64,000 nt of DNA from Glycomyces sp. YM15. GTDB taxonomy: Bacteria > Actinomycetota > Actinomycetes > Mycobacteriales > Micromonosporaceae. Below, piece by piece: positions 8,587 through 15,651 of the stretch (its first letter is position 1; every line of letters begins with the position of its first letter). The translations under genes were made by a program, and so were the position numbers. Location of the stretch: the NCBI RefSeq assembly GCF_016918015.1, contig NZ_JAERMK010000003.1, positions 1 through 64,000 on the forward strand, read 5' to 3'. The notes beneath the pieces are model-generated. The model saw nothing but the letters and a program-made list of their open reading frames with translations, ran no database searches and was not told the DNA's origin.

Positions 8587-9129
8587 CTATTCGACGGCTA
8601 CCGGGCCCGCTCGGGACACCGCGCGTGCCGGGCCGAAGGCCGCTGAGAGGCCGTTCGGGGTCTCGTTCACGTGGACCGTCACTTCCAGTTCGCTCACCTC
8701 GCATTCTTGGAACTCCGCTTCGGACCGCTCGACCATCGCCTGGGCCGCCGCGCACGCCTCGCCCTCGCCGAACAGGACCCTCGCGGCGCCCGCCAGCGCG
8801 GCGGCGTCCGCGGCGCCCTGGGCTCGGTGGCGGGCGGCGCCGGCCTGGCCGACGGCGGTGAAGGCCACCGCCGCGGCCAGGAGCGCTGCCGCCACGCCGG
8901 TCGCCAGGATCGTCGCCGATCCCCGTTCGCCTTCGTTCGTCGCGATCGCCGCCGGTCTCGGGTCGCCGTCGGCTGTCCGGGCCGTCCCGGCTTGGCGTTC
9001 TATGCGGCTCGCGGCCCTCGGCCCGGCCGGCCCGGGTATCGGCCGGACCGTCCTCGCTCGGTGCTCCTCGCGACCCACGAATCTCGGCGCGACCGGCGCG
9101 GGTCTGGGGTTGCTTCGCTCCTTTCTCAT
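8587..9129 (-). CDS. TadE-like pseudopilin (last gene of the Tad operon)
   Basis: This 180-residue protein corresponds to the Rv3654c-type TadE-like protein of actinobacterial Tad operons. After a long basic/Pro-rich N-terminus of ~67 residues comes the pseudopilin hydrophobic helix (GSATILATGVAAALLAAAVAFTAV), followed by the typical RHRAQGAADAAALAGA segment. Four ... Cys residues are few: CAAAQAM and QECEVSELEV mark the C-terminal domain (SELEVTVHVN). The start overlaps the stop of the preceding tadE by ATGA. The N-terminal extension is longer than in most relatives, and an internal start cannot be excluded. It is predicted to be assembled with the minor pilins at the membrane. Confidence 0.82.
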   Translation of the reverse strand: MRKERSNPRPAPVAPRFVGREEHRARTVRPIPGPAGPRAASRIERQAGTARTADGDPRPAAIATNEGERGSATILATGVAAALLAAAVAFTAVGQAGAARHRAQGAADAAALAGAARVLFGEGEACAAAQAMVERSEAEFQECEVSELEVTVHVNETPNGLSAAFGPARAVSRAGPVAVE

Positions 9130-9635
9130 TGGGGCAGGCCCGGTTCCATCGGTGCGGCGGCTTCGGCGGTGACGTCAATCGGCGGTGTCAGCGGTCCGAG
9201 CGGCCGGACGGGCGCCGTCACTACGGCCCGTGCCACGGTGTCGTCGGTGGCGACTGCGACCGAGGCGCCTTCCGGCAGGTATGCCGCCGCGACCGCTTGC
9301 GGGTCCTCGCCTCTGGCCGCCGCGATCGCCGCGCTGTTGGCCGCGTCGATCGCGCGGACCTTCATGCCCGCGGTCGACACCGCCCACAGGCCGAGTGCCA
9401 GCACCGCGATGACCGCGGGCATGACCGCCGCCAGTTCCGCGGTCACGAACCCGCTTTCGGCTCGACTGCGTTTGCGGCGTTCGCGGTTCGTCGGTGGTCT
9501 GGTGCGCGGTCCTTTCCTTCTCGGGCGGCGTTGCGGTGCTTGCTCCGAGTCGGGTCTCCGGCGTGCGATGCGGGCCGAGGGCGGCGGGTCTGGTCGGATC
9601 TGGTTCCTCGGCGCGGTGGGGAGGGCTGCGGTCAT
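9126..9635 (-). CDS. tadE: TadE-family minor pilin
   Basis: This 169-residue protein has a basic, Pro-rich N-terminus of about 60 residues, then the TadE signature ESGFVTAELAAVMPAVIAVL, a pilin-type hydrophobic helix with a conserved Glu at position 5 of the helix. The sequence continues DAANSAAIAAARGED, the common TadE downstream region. It corresponds to Rv3655c in the mycobacterial operon. The start is the ATG overlapping the DUF4244 stop (ATGA). An open frame continues far upstream, but that part is the shadow of the DUF4244 gene. Confidence 0.85.
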   Translation of the reverse strand: MTAALPTAPRNQIRPDPPPSARIARRRPDSEQAPQRRPRRKGPRTRPPTNRERRKRSRAESGFVTAELAAVMPAVIAVLALGLWAVSTAGMKVRAIDAANSAAIAAARGEDPQAVAAAYLPEGASVAVATDDTVARAVVTAPVRPLGPLTPPIDVTAEAAAPMEPGLPQ

Positions 9636-10324
9636 GAGAGGGCCCGTTCGATCAGGTCGGACAGGGCGCTTTGCACCGGGCCGGAGGTGAGCACCTTCAG
9701 CAGCACTCCGGCGAACGCGACGGCGGCGAGTGTGCCGACCGCGTATTCGGCGGTGCTCATGCCGCTCTCGCCGCGCATCCGGGAGGCGAACTGCTCGCCC
9801 CAGCTCGGTTTCACGGTGCCCCGCATGCGGCCTGGGCTCCATTCGTCTTCGGGCCTCGGATGCGGGCTCGGGCGGCGCTTCTCGGTCGGTGTTCGGTCTC
9901 CGGTGGGGGTCGAAGGGCCCGCGGTGATCGGTGTCCTGCTCCGGTTCGGGCCCGGTGACCAGTGCTTGGCGGTGCCCTTCGGTGCGGTGTCGGGCGGCGC
10001 GGAGGCGCTCGACGGTTCGGCGGTGCTCGTCGGCTCGAGCTCGCTCGCTGGCGCGTCGGGGCCGGTCCGGGTTGCGGAGGTCGGCTGGTCGGACCCGGGC
10101 TTCTCTCGCGTGCCCGGCTGGTCCTTGGTGCTTCCGGGTCGGTTCACGTCGCAGCTTCGGCCGCAGGCGAGTCGCGGGTGGGCGCTGCCGGGTCCGCAGA
10201 CCGGTGCGGTGCGGCTTTCGGGTCGGCATGAGGCCTGGCAGGTGTCGGGTCGGGAAGGTGCTCGGCGTTGGCGTCGGTCGCGGCGGGTCGGTAGGGCCAT
10301 GGTGGTGTGGGTGTTCGCGTGCAT
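9632..10324 (-). CDS. DUF4244 Flp-like pilin with unusually long N-terminus
   Basis: The last ~45 residues are a textbook DUF4244 pilin: RGESGMSTAEYAVGTLAAVA followed by the rest of one hydrophobic helix and SGPVQSALSDLIERALS. This is the probable major Flp pilin, cleaved at the G/M-S-T-A-E-Y prepilin site. Family members are usually 60-80 residues. Here the frame from the ATG at 10324, which has GAGAGGAAA at good spacing 35 bases after tadC, gives 230 residues, the first ~185 being Pro/Thr/Ser/Arg-rich and lacking any domain I recognise. A start at 9826 would give a normal 64-residue pilin but has only a weak ribosome-binding site. I list the long form because of its better site. The stop overlaps tadE (ATGA). 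Confidence 0.75.
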   Translation of the reverse strand: MHANTHTTMALPTRRDRRQRRAPSRPDTCQASCRPESRTAPVCGPGSAHPRLACGRSCDVNRPGSTKDQPGTREKPGSDQPTSATRTGPDAPASELEPTSTAEPSSASAPPDTAPKGTAKHWSPGPNRSRTPITAGPSTPTGDRTPTEKRRPSPHPRPEDEWSPGRMRGTVKPSWGEQFASRMRGESGMSTAEYAVGTLAAVAFAGVLLKVLTSGPVQSALSDLIERALS

Positions 10325-10359
10325 TGTGGTTTCCTCTCTTCGGTGGTGCGGCGGTGAGG

Positions 10360-10959
10360 TCAGCGTCCGGAGGCCAGGGTGTCGGTGACGATGCCGAGGA
10401 CTACCGGGCCGATTCCGGCGATCACGAACGCGGGGAGGAAGCACAGGCACAGGGGCCCGACGAGGGCCACTGCGGCGCGTCCGGCGCGTGCTTCGGTTCG
10501 GGTGCGGAGTTCTGATCGGAGGGACGCCGCCAGTTGTTCGAGTCCGGCCGCGATCGCGGCGCCGGAGTCGCCGGACCGGTCGAGTTGGCGGGCGAGGCGG
10601 GCGGCTCCGGGCAGCCTGCCGAGTGCCGGTAGTGCCTCGGTGGCGGTGGCGCCCAGGTGGATCGCTCCGGCGAAGCGGTTGAGGCGGTCGCCGATCTCGG
10701 GGTCGTCGGCTTCGGCGACGGCGAACGCCGCCTGCGGGAACGGTGCTCCGGCGCGCATGCAGGCGGCGAGGAGGTCGAGCGTCCAGGGCCAGGAGGGCGC
10801 GAGCCGGTCCGCGGCGGTCCGCTCCGCCCGGTCCGGGTCGGTGCGGAGGAGGCGGGCGGTGAGCCACCAGGCGCCGAAGCCCGCGACGATGCCGGTGACG
10901 CCTCCGATGGCGACGGCGACGGCGACGCCCGCGGCGGGGCCGATGAGTTTGCGCAGCAT
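10360..10959 (-). CDS. tadC: Tad pilus platform protein TadC (T2SSF domain)
   Basis: This 199-residue inner-membrane platform protein has an N-terminal hydrophobic segment (AAGVAVAVAIGGVTGIVAGF), then a T2SSF-type helical domain (LDLLAACMRAGAPFPQAAF, GAIHLGATATEAL, RLARQLDRSGDSGAAIA) and a hydrophobic C-terminus (LCLCFLPAFVIAGIGPVVLG). It pairs with TadB to couple the TadA ATPase to pilus assembly. The ATG overlaps the tadB stop by one base (TGATG) with GAGGAG upstream. It is somewhat short but complete for the actinobacterial type (Rv3657c-like). Confidence 0.87.
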   Translation of the reverse strand: MLRKLIGPAAGVAVAVAIGGVTGIVAGFGAWWLTARLLRTDPDRAERTAADRLAPSWPWTLDLLAACMRAGAPFPQAAFAVAEADDPEIGDRLNRFAGAIHLGATATEALPALGRLPGAARLARQLDRSGDSGAAIAAGLEQLAASLRSELRTRTEARAGRAAVALVGPLCLCFLPAFVIAGIGPVVLGIVTDTLASGR

Positions 10960-11639
10960 CAGGAGCTCCTCGGGTTGACGGAGGCGATGAGCGCGCCGGT
11001 CCAGGCGAGGCCTGCGGCTTGGAGGCCCATGGCGGTCGCTGCCGCGCCGAGGCCGGCGGGGCTGGCGAAGAGGAAGGCGACGGCTTCGACGCCGAGCGCT
11101 GCTTCGCCGAGGGCGACTCCTGCGGCGGGCAGGGCGATGAGGAGGGCGGCGGTGGCTCGGATGGACGCGGTCTGGGCTGCTGCGCGGGCGGCGGCCTGGT
11201 CGTCGTCGTTGAGGTGGTCGGCGAGTCTGCGGCAGAGTTCCGCGGCGGGTGCGCCGAGTTCGGCGGCGATGCGGAGGGCGGCGCGGAGGCGGCGCGCGGT
11301 GACGGTGGATTCGGCCGGCCATTCCGGTTCGGCTGCGGCGATCGCGCGGGCCGGGTCGGTTCCGGCGGCGAGGTCGGCGGCCAGATAGGGGACGGTGTCG
11401 GCGGCGGCGCGGCGGGCTTCGCGTTCGCGCTTGCGGCGCAGGGCGAGATGCCAGGCGGTGGCTGCGGCGGCGGTGTAGATCGCCGCGACGGCTCCCGCGG
11501 CCGCCGCTGCGAGTGGACCGAGGCCGCCGTCGTGGCGGTATCCGGCGGACCAGGCGGCGAGGACCGCTGCGAGGAGCGCGGTGATCGACGCCGCGGTTTT
11601 CGGCCGGTGGGTGATGAGTGCGGTGGCGACGGCGGTCAT
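10959..11639 (-). CDS. tadB: Tad pilus platform protein TadB (T2SSF domain)
   Basis: This 226-residue protein has two N-terminal hydrophobic helices (TALLAAVLAAWSAGY; PLAAAAAGAVAAIYTAAAA), a cytoplasmic helical domain (VPYLAADLAAGTDPARAIAA, LRAALRIAAELGAPAAELC) and two C-terminal helices. This is the T2SSF layout of Rv3658c-like TadB. The ATG has GGAAGGAGAC upstream and overlaps the stop of the small ORF at 11636-11842 (ATGA). Its first five codons are repeated at the start of that small ORF. Confidence 0.87.
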   Translation of the reverse strand: MTAVATALITHRPKTAASITALLAAVLAAWSAGYRHDGGLGPLAAAAAGAVAAIYTAAAATAWHLALRRKREREARRAAADTVPYLAADLAAGTDPARAIAAAEPEWPAESTVTARRLRAALRIAAELGAPAAELCRRLADHLNDDDQAAARAAAQTASIRATAALLIALPAAGVALGEAALGVEAVAFLFASPAGLGAAATAMGLQAAGLAWTGALIASVNPRSS

Positions 11640-11842
11640 GCGGTGTCTCCTTCCGGAGGTCGTGGTGTGGTGGTGGCGCTTCGGACGGTGCGGCGCTGGT
11701 GCGGTGGGCGAGCGGTGGCGGTCGGGCGGGCGGTCCTGGTCGATCTCGGGTCGGGGCCCGCTCCCGTGCGGCGCAGGCGAGGGGACCGGCTGCAGCGGTG
11801 ACGCGCGGGCGGTTCGGCGGGTGCGGCGGCGACGGCGGTCAT
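11636..11842 (-). CDS. Small 68-codon ORF coupled between tadA and tadB
   Basis: An open frame of 68 codons exactly fills the space between tadA and tadB and has ATGA overlaps at both ends. The product is Pro/Arg/Thr-rich (begins MTAVAAAPAEPPARH) with no hydrophobic helix or recognisable domain. Its first ~20 bases (ATGACCGCCGTCGCC and beyond) repeat the start of tadB almost exactly, so it may have arisen by duplication or insertion at the tadB start. Mycobacterial Tad operons have no gene here. It could be a real small protein or merely a spacer that preserves translational coupling. Confidence 0.45.
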   Translation of the reverse strand: MTAVAAAPAEPPARHRCSRSPRLRRTGAGPDPRSTRTARPTATARPPHQRRTVRSATTTPRPPEGDTA

Positions 11843-13011
11843 GCGTTCCGCTCCTTCAGGAGGCGTTCGAGGATGCCGGCCGCCGGTCCCGGTCCGTGGC
11901 GGGTCCAGGCCGTGGAGACCGTCAGCGGCTGCGTCCTCGCGTGGCCGGTCTCGATCAGGGCTATCTCGGCCACTTGGCGCCCGGTGCCGTTGCGTCGCAA
12001 GTGGATGATGACGCGGAGTGCGGCCACCAGTTGCGCGTGGAGTCCTTCTCGCGGCAGGCCGTGCGGGAGCGCGAGGGCTTCGAGCCTCGCGGGGGCGTCG
12101 GCTGCTGCGTTGCAGTGGAGGGTGCCCGCGCCGCCCTCGTGGCCGGTGTTGAGGGCGCCGAGGAGTTCGATCACCTCGGCGCCGCGGCATTCGCCCACGA
12201 CGATCCGGTCCGGGCGCATCCGCAGGGACTGCCGGACGAGTGCGGCCAGGTCGACCTCGCCTGCGCCTTCGATGTTCGCCGGGCGCGATTCGAGGGTGAG
12301 CGTGTGCGGGTGGTCCGGGGCGAGTTCGGCGGCGTCTTCGACGATGACGATGCGTTCCTCCTCGGGTGCGTTCGACAGGAGGCTCGCGAGGAGCGTCGTC
12401 TTGCCGGTGCCAGTGCCGCCGGTGACGACGAAGGCCAGGCGGGCTTTCACGATGCGCAGCAGCAGGTCCGCCATGTCGGCGGTGAGCGTGTCCGCTTCCA
12501 CGAGCTGGGTGAGCGTGAACGCTTTGGACCGGTGGGTGCGGAGGGACAGGTACGGGCCCGAGGTGGCGATCGGTGCGAGCACGGCGTGGAACCGGGTGCC
12601 GTCGGGCAGTCGCACGTCCGCATAGGGGCTGCCCGCGTCGAGGCGCCTTCCCGCCGCGGCGGCGAGGCGGCAGGCGAGGGCGCGGATCGCGTCGGGTCCG
12701 CCGAAGCGGACCGCGGCGGGTCGCAGCCCTTCGCCGCGGTCGGCCCAGACACCGCCGGTGCCGTTGACGACGACGTCGGTGACCTCCGGGTCGTCCAGCA
12801 GCGGTTGGAGCGGGCCGGCGCCGATGAGGTCGTCGCTCAGGGCGGCTGAAAGTTGCAGGAGCGAGGCCTGGTCGGGTGGTGCGGCGCCTGCCGCGCACAG
12901 GGCCCGGACGATGTCCGCCCTGGCTGACGCGTGTGCCCGGCCGCGGTTCGCGCCGGGCCTGGTCTGGGCGGCGAGCTGGCGTCGGACGCGGGTGAGGAGG
13001 TCGAGGTTCAT
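11839..13011 (-). CDS. tadA: Tad pilus secretion ATPase TadA
   Basis: This 390-residue T2SSE/VirB11-family ATPase powers pilus polymerisation. Visible motifs are the N-terminal domain signature EVTDVVVNGTGGVWADRGEG, Walker A GGTGTGKTT (about residues 198-206), the Asp box (RIVIVEDAAEL), ESRPANIEGAG, LRMRPDRIVVGECRG (Walker B) and the His box TGHEGGAGTLHCN. The length is typical of the Rv3659c type. The start is the ATG overlapping the stop of the ssd gene (ATGA). A much longer open frame on this strand reaching 14304 is the shadow of ssd. Confidence 0.93.
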   Translation of the reverse strand: MNLDLLTRVRRQLAAQTRPGANRGRAHASARADIVRALCAAGAAPPDQASLLQLSAALSDDLIGAGPLQPLLDDPEVTDVVVNGTGGVWADRGEGLRPAAVRFGGPDAIRALACRLAAAAGRRLDAGSPYADVRLPDGTRFHAVLAPIATSGPYLSLRTHRSKAFTLTQLVEADTLTADMADLLLRIVKARLAFVVTGGTGTGKTTLLASLLSNAPEEERIVIVEDAAELAPDHPHTLTLESRPANIEGAGEVDLAALVRQSLRMRPDRIVVGECRGAEVIELLGALNTGHEGGAGTLHCNAAADAPARLEALALPHGLPREGLHAQLVAALRVIIHLRRNGTGRQVAEIALIETGHARTQPLTVSTAWTRHGPGPAAGILERLLKERNA

Positions 13012-14144
13012 CGCGTCGCTCCGGCCTGCCCGAGGAGGGCGAGTTCGCCTCGCGAGCGCGGTGTGCTGAGCGCCGTGGTGAGGTCGCGGATGCCGCGCCC
13101 GACTCTGCCGCGCGGGACGCGGCCTTGGCGCAGCAGCGCCGGGAGTCGCCGGTCGGTGGGGACGGCGCCCCACACGGGTGGTTCGCGCCGGTCGGCTTCG
13201 TGCGGGCCGTCCCAGGTGACGCCCGTCGGGTTCGGTTCGGCGTCGCCGCGGAGCACGACGCCGAGGTGGGCACTGTGGAGCCCGTATGCGGCGGTGACGC
13301 TGCGGGCGGCCTCCCAGGAGCGTGGGCCGGGCCCGAGGGCGACCGCGATCGAGCGGGCGGCGACGGCGGCCGCTGCGGCGGCGCGGGTGCGGGTGCGCGG
13401 CAGGTCGACGACGACGAGGTCGGCGGCGAGGCGCGCGGCCCGCAGGACCCGGTCGAAGGCGTCGGCGCTCACTTCGGCGGGGTTGCGGGGGTCGGGGCCG
13501 ATGATGTGGAGGCCGCCGCGTTTGGGGAGTCCGCCGAGGAGCCGCTCGGGGTCGAGCGGGCCGGTGCCGATGGCGAGCGAGGGCCAGCGCCAGCCCGGTT
13601 GGGCGGCGAGTCCGGCGGCGGTGTCGATGCCGCCGCCGGTGTGGTCGAGGTCGATGAGGACGCTCTTGCGGCCGTCGCGGGCGGCGTCGGTGGCGGCGGC
13701 GCCGCCGTGTCCGGCGACGGTGGTGATGACGGGCGCGGGCTCGACGTCGAGGGCGGTGCGGATGAGCAGGTCGGTGAGGAAGTCGTCGGCGTCGGGGAGG
13801 GCGACGACACCGGTGGCCTGCATCTGGATGGCCATGGGCCACAGGAGGGAGGTGTCGTCGGTGTCGCCGCCGAGCCAGGACATGGTGGTGCAGAGGAGGA
13901 GTGGTTCGCGGGGCGGGAAGTCGCAGGCGATGCATTCGGGGGCGAGGTCGGGGCCGACGAGGACGAGTGGGGCGCGCTGCCAGTGGCTTTCGGCGTCGTG
14001 GGGGTGGTGGATGCGGCGGAGGGGGTGGCCGGCGGTGGCGGCGAGCGGGGCGATGGCTTCGACGAGGCGGTCGTCGGTGGTGACGAGGAGGGATTCGGCG
14101 GCGGGTGCGGCGGTGATCGTGGTGCGGTCGAGTGTCGCGGCCAT
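13008..14144 (-). CDS. ssd: Septum-site determining/CpaE-like protein (Ssd) with degenerate P-loop
   Basis: This 378-residue protein is the first gene of the Tad operon. It corresponds to Rv3660c-type Ssd (MinD/CpaE-like, implicated in septation and Tad localisation). The N-terminal ~130 residues are a receiver-like domain. A MinD-like ATPase domain follows: VLIDLDHTGGGID (Walker A'-like region), LVVVDLPRTRTRA (Walker B-like) and VAARSIAVALGPGPRS. The expected deviant Walker A (GGxGGxGxST followed by a helix) is replaced by VAGHGGAAATDAARDGRKS, which lacks the Ser/Thr-Leu-Ala helix and appears about ten residues shorter. ATP binding is therefore doubtful. The ATG has GTAGGAG upstream. Two DnaA-box-like sites lie within 170 bases upstream. 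Confidence 0.83.
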   Translation of the reverse strand: MAATLDRTTITAAPAAESLLVTTDDRLVEAIAPLAATAGHPLRRIHHPHDAESHWQRAPLVLVGPDLAPECIACDFPPREPLLLCTTMSWLGGDTDDTSLLWPMAIQMQATGVVALPDADDFLTDLLIRTALDVEPAPVITTVAGHGGAAATDAARDGRKSVLIDLDHTGGGIDTAAGLAAQPGWRWPSLAIGTGPLDPERLLGGLPKRGGLHIIGPDPRNPAEVSADAFDRVLRAARLAADLVVVDLPRTRTRAAAAAAVAARSIAVALGPGPRSWEAARSVTAAYGLHSAHLGVVLRGDAEPNPTGVTWDGPHEADRREPPVWGAVPTDRRLPALLRQGRVPRGRVGRGIRDLTTALSTPRSRGELALLGQAGATR

Positions 14145-14231
14145 GGCTACTCCTACGTTCAGTGATGTTCACGTGCCTTGGAGTAACCATGACCGGTGGC
14201 GGGGAAGGTCGGCAAGGACCAATGCTTCGAC

Positions 14232-14314
14232 TGTGGATAACTTCCGGCTTTTCGGATGATTCGGACAGTCTTGGGGGGCAAGGCGATCGTCGTTCGCGTA
14301 TCACCTGTGGACAA
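14232..14314. promoter_or_regulatory. Pair of DnaA-box-like sites upstream of the Tad operon
   Basis: TGTGGATAA (14232-14240) is a perfect match to the reverse of the consensus TTATCCACA. TGTGGACAA (14306-14314) has one mismatch. Both are in the same orientation, 74 bases apart, upstream of ssd at 14144. A role in transcription is inference. Confidence 0.45.
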
Positions 14315-14350
14315 CTCGGCGTGTCGTAGGCGACCGCGCCTCGTATACGA

Positions 14351-14381
14351 CGAGGGACCGCCCCAATGGGACGGTCCCTCG
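14351..14381. terminator. Terminator downstream of the aldose epimerase gene
   Basis: CGAGGGACCG pairs with CGGTCCCTCG; the loop CCCCAATGGGA can close further with CCC/GGG. It lies 18 bases after the stop of the gene at 14399-15295. Confidence 0.75.
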
Positions 14382-14398
14382 TTCGGAGGTCGCTGCGC

Positions 14399-15295
14399 CT
14401 ATTCGGGGCGGATGCCCCAGACGCCGAACCAGGCCTCGCTCGGGGAGAGCTCGACCAGGTCCTCGCCGGTGGCGAGGGCGTTCGGCGGGCAGGTGGTCGG
14501 CTCGATCGCGACGGAGCCGCGCTTGCGGCTCCCGTCGAGGCCGTCCGCGGTGTAGATGTGGACCCAGGGGAAGGACTCGTCCATCCACACCGTGACCGCC
14601 TGGCCCGAGACCGGGTCGGCCAGCCGCACTTCGGCCTTCCCGTCGGAACCGCGCTTGAGGTCGCCGTAGCAGTCGTCGATCACCAGGTCCTTGAGGACCG
14701 TCGGGTCGCCGAAGTCCGGCTCGCCCGCGCCGACCGGGATGCTCTGCTTGTCGAGCTTGAGCTTCTTGGAGGCCGGGACGTGCAGGGTGGCCTCGTCGAT
14801 GCGCTCGAGCGAGCCGGGGATGAGATAGGAGTGCGTGCCGAAGCCGAACGGGGCGGTCTTGTGGCCGGGGTTGGAGACGGTGTGCGCGGCGCGCAGGCCA
14901 CCGGGGCCGATCGACCAGCGGGTGCGCAGGTGCAGCGTCCAGGGGTATCCCAGGCGCGCGGGCAGGCGGCATTCGAGGGTGACCGAGGTCTCGGTGACGT
15001 CGACGGCAGTCCACTCGGCCCACGCCACGAACCCGTGCAGCGCGGTGTTCGTCTCGATCTCGTTGACCGGGAGCTGGTAGTCGGCGCCGTCGTAGCTGTA
15101 CTTGCCGTCGCGCACGCGGTTGGGCCAAGGGGCCAGCATGTGGCCGGACCAACCGGGCGCGAGCTCCTCGTCTCCGTAGGACATGACGATCGGTCGGCCG
15201 CGGTAGGAGTACGAGCGCACTCCACCGCCGACAGCGACGATGGTGGCCTCGTGGTCGTTGTAGGCGATCACCCATTGCTCGCCGGACAGCGCCAT
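14399..15295 (-). CDS. Aldose 1-epimerase family protein
   Basis: This 298-residue galactose-mutarotase-like protein interconverts alpha and beta anomers of an aldose. It shows the family motifs APWPNRVRDGKYSYDG, NTALHGFVAW (first catalytic His), FGFGTHSYL (second His region) and the C-terminal acid segment AIEPTTCPPNAL. The full length and start are supported by CGGAGGT seven bases before the ATG; an upstream in-frame start 28 codons earlier lacks such support. It is cytoplasmic, with no signal peptide. It is a single gene with its own terminator, divergent from citrate synthase across 356 bases. Confidence 0.9.
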   Translation of the reverse strand: MALSGEQWVIAYNDHEATIVAVGGGVRSYSYRGRPIVMSYGDEELAPGWSGHMLAPWPNRVRDGKYSYDGADYQLPVNEIETNTALHGFVAWAEWTAVDVTETSVTLECRLPARLGYPWTLHLRTRWSIGPGGLRAAHTVSNPGHKTAPFGFGTHSYLIPGSLERIDEATLHVPASKKLKLDKQSIPVGAGEPDFGDPTVLKDLVIDDCYGDLKRGSDGKAEVRLADPVSGQAVTVWMDESFPWVHIYTADGLDGSRKRGSVAIEPTTCPPNALATGEDLVELSPSEAWFGVWGIRPE

Positions 15296-15651
15296 AGGGG
15301 GTACCTCCGTGTCGTTATCGGTGGGCGGGATGTGCTTTGACGTTAGCTCATGCCCAATGACCTGCGGCACCCGTATCAATGTGGGCGAGATCGCAGGAAA
15401 CCGTTGAAACCAACAAGACCCGTTATCGAAACCCTCCCATGGAAAACGTCAAACTCGGACAAACCACTAGCCTCACGATGGTTGTCTCATATTTTGCGCA
15501 CGTTCTGTACCGCCGTTCAGGATCACCCTCGACCCGTGGCCACTTCCGTCGGCCACCGCATTGAGGCACCATTTCCAGATAACTACGAACCGTCGCCTCC
15601 CGGAAGCCCCCGGTCGGCAACCACAGGGACAACACACTCAGGAGTACAACG
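15296..15651. other. Divergent promoter region, aldose epimerase / citrate synthase 2
   Basis: No credible ORF is present. The stretch is noticeably more AT-rich (about 15340-15580) than its surroundings, as expected of a region holding two divergent promoters. I cannot assign -10 or -35 elements with confidence. Confidence 0.5.
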
